Shown: positions 59,078-62,948 of the stretch, one piece after another | Layout: every line of letters starts with the position of its first letter | How positions within the stretch are numbered: position 1 is the first letter of the stretch | Assembly (NCBI GenBank): GCA_036351255.1 | Contig: JAZBOS010000013.1 | Location: forward strand, 1-62,948 | Length of the DNA stretch: 62,948 bases | Origin: Bacteroides sp. | GTDB lineage: Bacteria; Bacteroidota; Bacteroidia; Bacteroidales; UBA7960 | Direction: 5' to 3' | The notes under the pieces: model-generated | What the model saw: only the letters and a program-made list of their open reading frames with translations | Told to the model about the DNA's origin: nothing | Database searches by the model: none | Position numbers and translations under genes: made by a program

Positions 59078-60004
59078 ATGAAAAAATATAAGATTGCTTG
59101 TGTCCAGGCCACACCGATCCTGTTCAATAAGGCAAAAACCCTTAAAAAGGCGGTGGGTTATATTGAAAAGGCCGCTTCAAAAAACATTCGTTTGCTGGTT
59201 TTCCCTGAAAGTTTTATTCCTGCCTATCCTGCAGGACTAGGTTTTGGAACCGTTGTGGGCAGCCGCACAGAAGCGGGGAGAGAGCAGTTCAGGGAATACT
59301 GGGAAAACAGTGTGGAAGTCCCGGGTGAAGAAACCAAAGTGCTGGCTAAGTTGGCTAAGAAGTATAAAATGTACCTGGTGATGGGTGTGACGGAAAGGGA
59401 TATAACCACAAAAACCCTGTATTGCACCCTGCTGTTTTTCGGTCCCAATGGCAGCCTCTTGGGCAAGCACCGCAAGCTGAAGCCCACGGCCGCGGAAAGG
59501 CTGATCTGGGGAGAAGGAGACGGAACCTCGCTGGTAAGCTTTGACACTGAGCTTGGGAAACTGGGCGGGCTGATTTGCTGGGAGAACTACATGCCCCTGG
59601 CAAGGATGGCCATGTATCAGAAAGGGGTGGAGATATACTTGGCCCCCACAGCCGATGCACGCGACAGCTGGACGGCCACCATGATCCATATTGCCATGGA
59701 AGGCCGTTGTTATGTTGTGGGCTGCAACCAGTATTTCACCAAACAGGATTACCCCGAACAACTGCAGCCTTATCTGGCAGAAGACCGCCCCGAGGTGTTG
59801 TGCAGGGGGGGCAGCATCATCGTTTCTCCCCTTGGGAAAGTCCTGGCGGGGCCCTTATACGGTGAGGAAGGCCTGCTGGAAGCGGAAGTAGATCTGGATG
59901 AGGGGGTGCGCAGCAGGATGGATTTCGACCCTGCAGGGCATTATAACAGGGAGGATGTTTTTGAGTTAAAAGTCAACGGCCAGCCTGAGATCAGGAAAGG
60001 ATGA
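59078..60004 (+). CDS. nitrilase (carbon-nitrogen hydrolase family)
   Basis: A 308-residue cytoplasmic enzyme with the complete nitrilase triad: E44 in VFPESFIPAYPAGL, K133 in GKHRKLKPTAAERL, and C167 in GGLICWENYMPLARM. The branch-1 nitrilase feature after the Lys (RLIWGEGDGTSL) favours true nitrilase activity (nitrile to carboxylic acid and ammonia) over amidase. Length is typical. The physiological nitrile is unknown; plant nitriles or detoxification of cyanide derivatives are possible in general. Confidence 0.93.
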   Translation: MKKYKIACVQATPILFNKAKTLKKAVGYIEKAASKNIRLLVFPESFIPAYPAGLGFGTVVGSRTEAGREQFREYWENSVEVPGEETKVLAKLAKKYKMYLVMGVTERDITTKTLYCTLLFFGPNGSLLGKHRKLKPTAAERLIWGEGDGTSLVSFDTELGKLGGLICWENYMPLARMAMYQKGVEIYLAPTADARDSWTATMIHIAMEGRCYVVGCNQYFTKQDYPEQLQPYLAEDRPEVLCRGGSIIVSPLGKVLAGPLYGEEGLLEAEVDLDEGVRSRMDFDPAGHYNREDVFELKVNGQPEIRKG

Positions 60005-60031
60005 GAGATGCTGTTTTTGAATTACCAAAAC

Positions 60032-60388
60032 TCAATTGAGCCTGATTTCGCGATTTTTATTCCAGGGCATCCTTTTTAATACCATGGCAATGCTGCAACG
60101 CCCAAAAAAGGTGACCATCATGGTTCCTAAAAATAAGACTAGGAAAAAATAAAACCTGCCTGCTGGCCAAAAACCTGACAGGGTGAAGAGGAGGTAAACC
60201 AACCTGATTTGAGTGGGAAAAGCCATCAGGTTTTTCTCCTTCCTAAAGAAGTAAAATACCTGCACCAGGCTCATCAGCATTACCAGGTAATAGCCCGGAT
60301 TCCAGCCCATTAAAGCCGCCAAAATAAAAAGTAAAGTTAGCAGCCAAAACCACCAGATCAATGAATTTGGGTCAATACTTTTTTTCAT
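60032..60388 (-). CDS. small integral membrane protein, hypothetical
   Basis: A 118-residue protein with about four hydrophobic segments (LIWWFWLLTLLFILAALMGW, YYLVMLMSLVQVFYFF, IRLVYLLFTLSGFW, FYFFLVLFLGTMMVTFFG). I do not recognise a family. Not secreted; likely inner membrane. It lies 60 nt after another small membrane protein gene and may share its transcript. Confidence 0.6.
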   Translation of the reverse strand: MKKSIDPNSLIWWFWLLTLLFILAALMGWNPGYYLVMLMSLVQVFYFFRKEKNLMAFPTQIRLVYLLFTLSGFWPAGRFYFFLVLFLGTMMVTFFGRCSIAMVLKRMPWNKNREIRLN

Positions 60389-60448
60389 ATCTTAATGATT
60401 TTCCAAATTTTGAGCGCTATTTGCGATTGAAAAAATGTTTAATTGCTG

Positions 60449-60640
60449 TTAGGCTTGTTTCCCCTGGCTGAAAATCTGCCCAAACAGGAAAAAAAGAGAG
60501 CCTGAAAAAAGAACAAGACCCAAGGCGCCAAGAATCGATAACAAGGCATTTTCAACCGGGAGGCTTTGGGCAATTAAGCCAATCCAAACCAAAACACCAC
60601 TGATTAGCTTGGCAAACCAGCCCCACTTTTTCTCCAGCAA
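60449..60640 (-). CDS. small two-helix membrane protein, hypothetical
   Basis: A 63-residue protein with two membrane segments (LISGVLVWIGLIAQSL and LLSILGALGLVLFSGSLFFL). Intact start and stop, but too short to assign. It lies 53 nt after the larger secreted protein gene and may be part of a three-gene minus-strand unit. Confidence 0.45.
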   Translation of the reverse strand: MLEKKWGWFAKLISGVLVWIGLIAQSLPVENALLSILGALGLVLFSGSLFFLFGQIFSQGKQA

Positions 60641-60693
60641 AGGAGCGTTTAAGGTGAAATAAAAATTTCAGGAAGGCGACCTTTTGTGGATAA

Positions 60694-61224
60694 TTAATCT
60701 GGTATCCAGTATTCGCCTTGCCATTCAAAGGTGTAAATGATGTTTGAAATGTAATGACCGATCATGCTACCTCCCCCCTGAATGTTGGTGTAAGAACCAG
60801 TACCCTTGATCCAGGAGAAGGTCAGGGAAAGGCTTGTCTGAGGCTGGCCGGATTCATCAGGACTGGTGGTAAGTTGACCTTCGTAACGGGCAAAAATGGT
60901 ATCCTCATTTTTCGTGATCATGAAATAGCCCTGGAAGGGACCACTGTATTTCACCAGGTCGGAGATCACGAATGAGTCAAAATATGCGCCATCCATAAAC
61001 GGTGTTTCTCCTGTACTCAGGCTTACTCCCTCCGACTCAGCCAAAGAAAGCATATGCTCCTGCAAATCTCCAATGTTACTCCTTTCCCGTCTTTTGAAGG
61101 CTGCCGTGCCTTTCCCTGCAATAATGAATTTTTCCTGGGCAAAGGACTCCCATGGCCCCAAGGAAAGAAATAAGATCAGAACCAAGGGTAAGATGGGGTT
61201 TTTCTTTCTTTTCAGCTTTTTCAT
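60694..61224 (-). CDS. secreted protein, possibly allene-oxide-cyclase-like barrel
   Basis: A 176-residue exported protein. The ATG at 61224 is preceded by AAAGGAG and fits a signal peptide (KNPILPLVLILFLSLGPWES). The mature chain is strand-rich with GTGSYTNIQGGGSMIGHY near the end, reminiscent of allene-oxide-cyclase-like/DUF3224 barrels (GTG.Y.NI.G.G pattern). The match is one motif only, so the assignment is tentative and no reaction is claimed. Confidence 0.6.
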   Translation of the reverse strand: MKKLKRKKNPILPLVLILFLSLGPWESFAQEKFIIAGKGTAAFKRRERSNIGDLQEHMLSLAESEGVSLSTGETPFMDGAYFDSFVISDLVKYSGPFQGYFMITKNEDTIFARYEGQLTTSPDESGQPQTSLSLTFSWIKGTGSYTNIQGGGSMIGHYISNIIYTFEWQGEYWIPD

Positions 61225-62155
61225 CTTTCTCCTTTCTTTATGTTTGGTTATGTCTGGGCAACATCTTTTCCCACAAGGAACCGGTAGGACTAAGAAAATA
61301 AGATCATTTTTAAGATCCAGGGCGTTAAACATACGTTTAGAAAGTTACGAAAAAATGACAAGTATTAAAAATAATGAAAGGAAAAAATCACCACTGGCTT
61401 AGAAAATGTTTACAGTCAGGCCGATTCCTGGAATAAACCAAACAAACAAATTTTCTTAATATTTGCATCCTATAAAAATACTTCCTTAAATTGCATCATA
61501 TCCTAATTGATCCCCAAAGGTTAATTTATTGATAACATAAATTGAATCGGTGTTCAGGGGACAAAACTGCTGGGCCTAGCAGGAAAAGCGATCATCAGGA
61601 GAAACGCTAAGATTTCAATGCCTGAATAACGTTGACCGTTTTTGGGAAAATTGAAACGGGGAATCTTAGAGGTGTAGCACATCATATTTATATATATATA
61701 TTTTTAATATTATACGTCTTTACCACAACAAGGATTCCTGCATTTTTAAATCAAGAGCCCTTCCGAGACGCCTTGCATCGCCTCTCTAAACAATCAAGCT
61801 TCACCGATGTCTGCCACCAACAAGTTTTTTCATGAGAGCCTTTATCCATTTGCAATGAAATCGTATCTCTGCAAATAAAAGATACACGGGCAAAACCTGA
61901 AAGGTTTTTCCGAAAACAATGAATTCTTTCCATATAAAATTTCCTTGAACTCCAGGGGCAGGATGGCAAAAGCTTTTATTATATTTCCATTCGTTAGAAA
62001 TCTGTTCAAATGCTTATTTTAAAGGGTTTGAGGCTCTCTGAAAGGTTTAAAAAAAAGATATATTTAACTGTTTCGTAAATCAAATACCATTACGCTTGTT
62101 TTTTTGATTATTTTTCATATATTTTATACGAAGAAGGTCACTGAATCTCAGCATC
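61225..62155. other. 931-bp gene-poor region
   Basis: AT-rich spacer before the AraC-type gene. It includes a TA-rich run at about 61686-61715 and a short inverted repeat CGTAA-N11-TTACG at 62074-62094. One 67-codon open frame at 61632 lacks signals and is not called. I see no RNA gene. Confidence 0.55.
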
Positions 62156-62948
62156 ATGGCCTTAGGGGAAAATACGGATAAGGAGTTTATCGAACGGATC
62201 AAACTAATTACCCTCAATCATCTGGAAGACGAGCGTTTCGGGGGCAGGGAACTGGCATTGTCCCTCGGGATGAGCTGGTCGACACTAAACCGGAAAGTGC
62301 AGGCCATGACAGGCAAGCATATCAGCCAGATCATCCGCGAAATTCGCCTGGGAAAAGCACTGGAACTCTTACAACAAAACAATGCCACGGCTGCCGAGGT
62401 AGCCTTCAAAGTAGGCTTTGGAAGTCCTGCTTATTTCAGCAAATGTTTTACCCAGTGTTTTGGTTTCCCCCCGGGTGAGGTGAAAAAAAGGATGGCCGAG
62501 GGCACGCTTCCTTTGCCCGGGGAAGGCCCGAAGAGCGTAAACCTTTGTCCAAAAGAGAAAAGCATTTTTTCTAGCTGTTCAGCGCTTGGTAAACCCTACC
62601 TGTTGGCTGGCTCCTTGGGTCTGCTAGTGCTGCTCCTTTCCATTGCCATTATCTTAATTGCCCGGAAAAATAAAATGACTGTACATCAGGGCACCCAGGA
62701 AAAGTCGATTGCCGTATTGCCTTTTAAAAATTACAGCGACGATCCAAACAACCAGTATTTTGCTGATGGGATCAATGAGGAAATTATCAACCAGTTATTC
62801 CGTATCGGCGAATTGCGGGTAGTGTCACGCACCACGGCCGACCGTTTCCGCGACAGTGAATGGTCTACCCCGGAGATCGCCAAAGCCATTGGGGTAAATT
62901 ACATCCTGGAAGGCAGCGTAAGGAAACAGGATGACCAGGTTCGCATTA
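62156..62948 (+). CDS. AraC-type HTH regulator with TolB/FlgO-like domain (partial)
   Basis: The open frame starts at the ATG at 62156 and runs off the window (264 codons). N-terminus: AraC double HTH (about 10-110, LNHLEDERFGGRELALSLGM, ATAAEVAFKVGFGSPAYFSK). Then a membrane helix at about 145-165 (YLLAGSLGLLVLLLSIAIIL) and the start of a FlgO/TolB-like domain (SIAVLPFKNYSDDPNNQYFA, NYILEGSVRKQDD). This DNA-binding/membrane/periplasmic layout resembles CadC-like one-component regulators. The C-terminal part, often a TPR sensor in relatives, is outside the window. Confidence 0.88.
   Translation, partial: MALGENTDKEFIERIKLITLNHLEDERFGGRELALSLGMSWSTLNRKVQAMTGKHISQIIREIRLGKALELLQQNNATAAEVAFKVGFGSPAYFSKCFTQCFGFPPGEVKKRMAEGTLPLPGEGPKSVNLCPKEKSIFSSCSALGKPYLLAGSLGLLVLLLSIAIILIARKNKMTVHQGTQEKSIAVLPFKNYSDDPNNQYFADGINEEIINQLFRIGELRVVSRTTADRFRDSEWSTPEIAKAIGVNYILEGSVRKQDDQVRI

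Noticed and set aside
61632..61835. 67-codon plus-strand frame in the gene-poor region
   Set aside because: AT-rich, no domain, no ribosome site; likely chance.

Overview
The window reads as a chromosomal segment of a Bacteroidota bacterium, probably of the Bacteroidales/Marinilabiliales side. The signs are outer-membrane beta-barrel receptors with carboxypeptidase-regulatory-like domains, an ECF sigma/FecR pair, a GLPGLI-family protein, a GxGYxYP protein with a type IX secretion tail, many lipoprotein signal peptides, and several matches to the Bacteroidota promoter form TTG...TAnnTTTG. I see no tRNA, rRNA, CRISPR array, insertion sequence or phage genes. Both ends cut through genes.

Layout. 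1-5.5 kb (minus strand): start of a TonB-type receptor, then a TetR / MMPL-RND transporter / LolA-like periplasmic protein / beta-barrel operon that looks like a hydrophobic-cargo envelope pathway. 5.6-12.5 kb: a histidine kinase, OmpR-type regulator and lipoprotein operon facing a GLPGLI protein and beta-barrel operon, with 11-bp-phased direct repeats in the shared promoter region. 12.5-15 kb: SRPBCC protein, lipoprotein and HAD phosphatase. 15-21 kb: two tandem paralogues, then ECF sigma, FecR and a third, STN-bearing paralogue with no beta-barrel beside them. 21-28 kb: GxGYxYP secreted protein, SagB-type nitroreductase, YceI, CHAD protein, lipase-like lipoprotein, and an XRE regulator divergent from a VWA protein.

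28.6-35.4 kb holds the most coherent regulatory story. A PhnD-like lipoprotein, a membrane histidine kinase and a GAFTGA-containing sigma-54 activator form one operon. Directly after the activator gene lie two tandem copies of an imperfect palindrome, and about 100 bp further a sequence with sigma-54 promoter spacing. That promoter would fire a YceI / outer-membrane protein / YceI locus through a leader that starts with a stable hairpin.

35.4-48.3 kb: zinc metallopeptidase, voltage-gated-type K+ channel with a C-terminal zinc ribbon, DCC thiol protein, SGNH hydrolase, MscS channel, ATP-type phosphofructokinase, DUF2254 protein, and a five-gene sulfur operon (SLC13 permease, MBL-rhodanese fusion, two TsuA-like YeeE/YedE proteins, CoA-disulfide-reductase-like flavoprotein). 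48.3-63 kb: GH53 galactanase, DUF922 protease, two tandem secreted proteins with a calcium-loop motif and a Tyr/Trp/His-rich belt, a membrane LytTR regulator beside a beta-barrel receptor, dienelactone hydrolase, nitrilase, small membrane proteins, and the start of an AraC-HTH regulator with a TolB/FlgO-like domain.

A dispersed intergenic element occurs three times (13.2, 28.4 and 50.7 kb): a perfect 48-56 nt palindrome built from 11-nt modules, with paired compensatory changes between copies. Two copies lie between divergent genes and all three lie 150-245 bp upstream of a plus-strand gene. Together with the sigma-54 circuit and the barrel-less ECF/FecR/STN locus, it is the best candidate for undescribed biology here.
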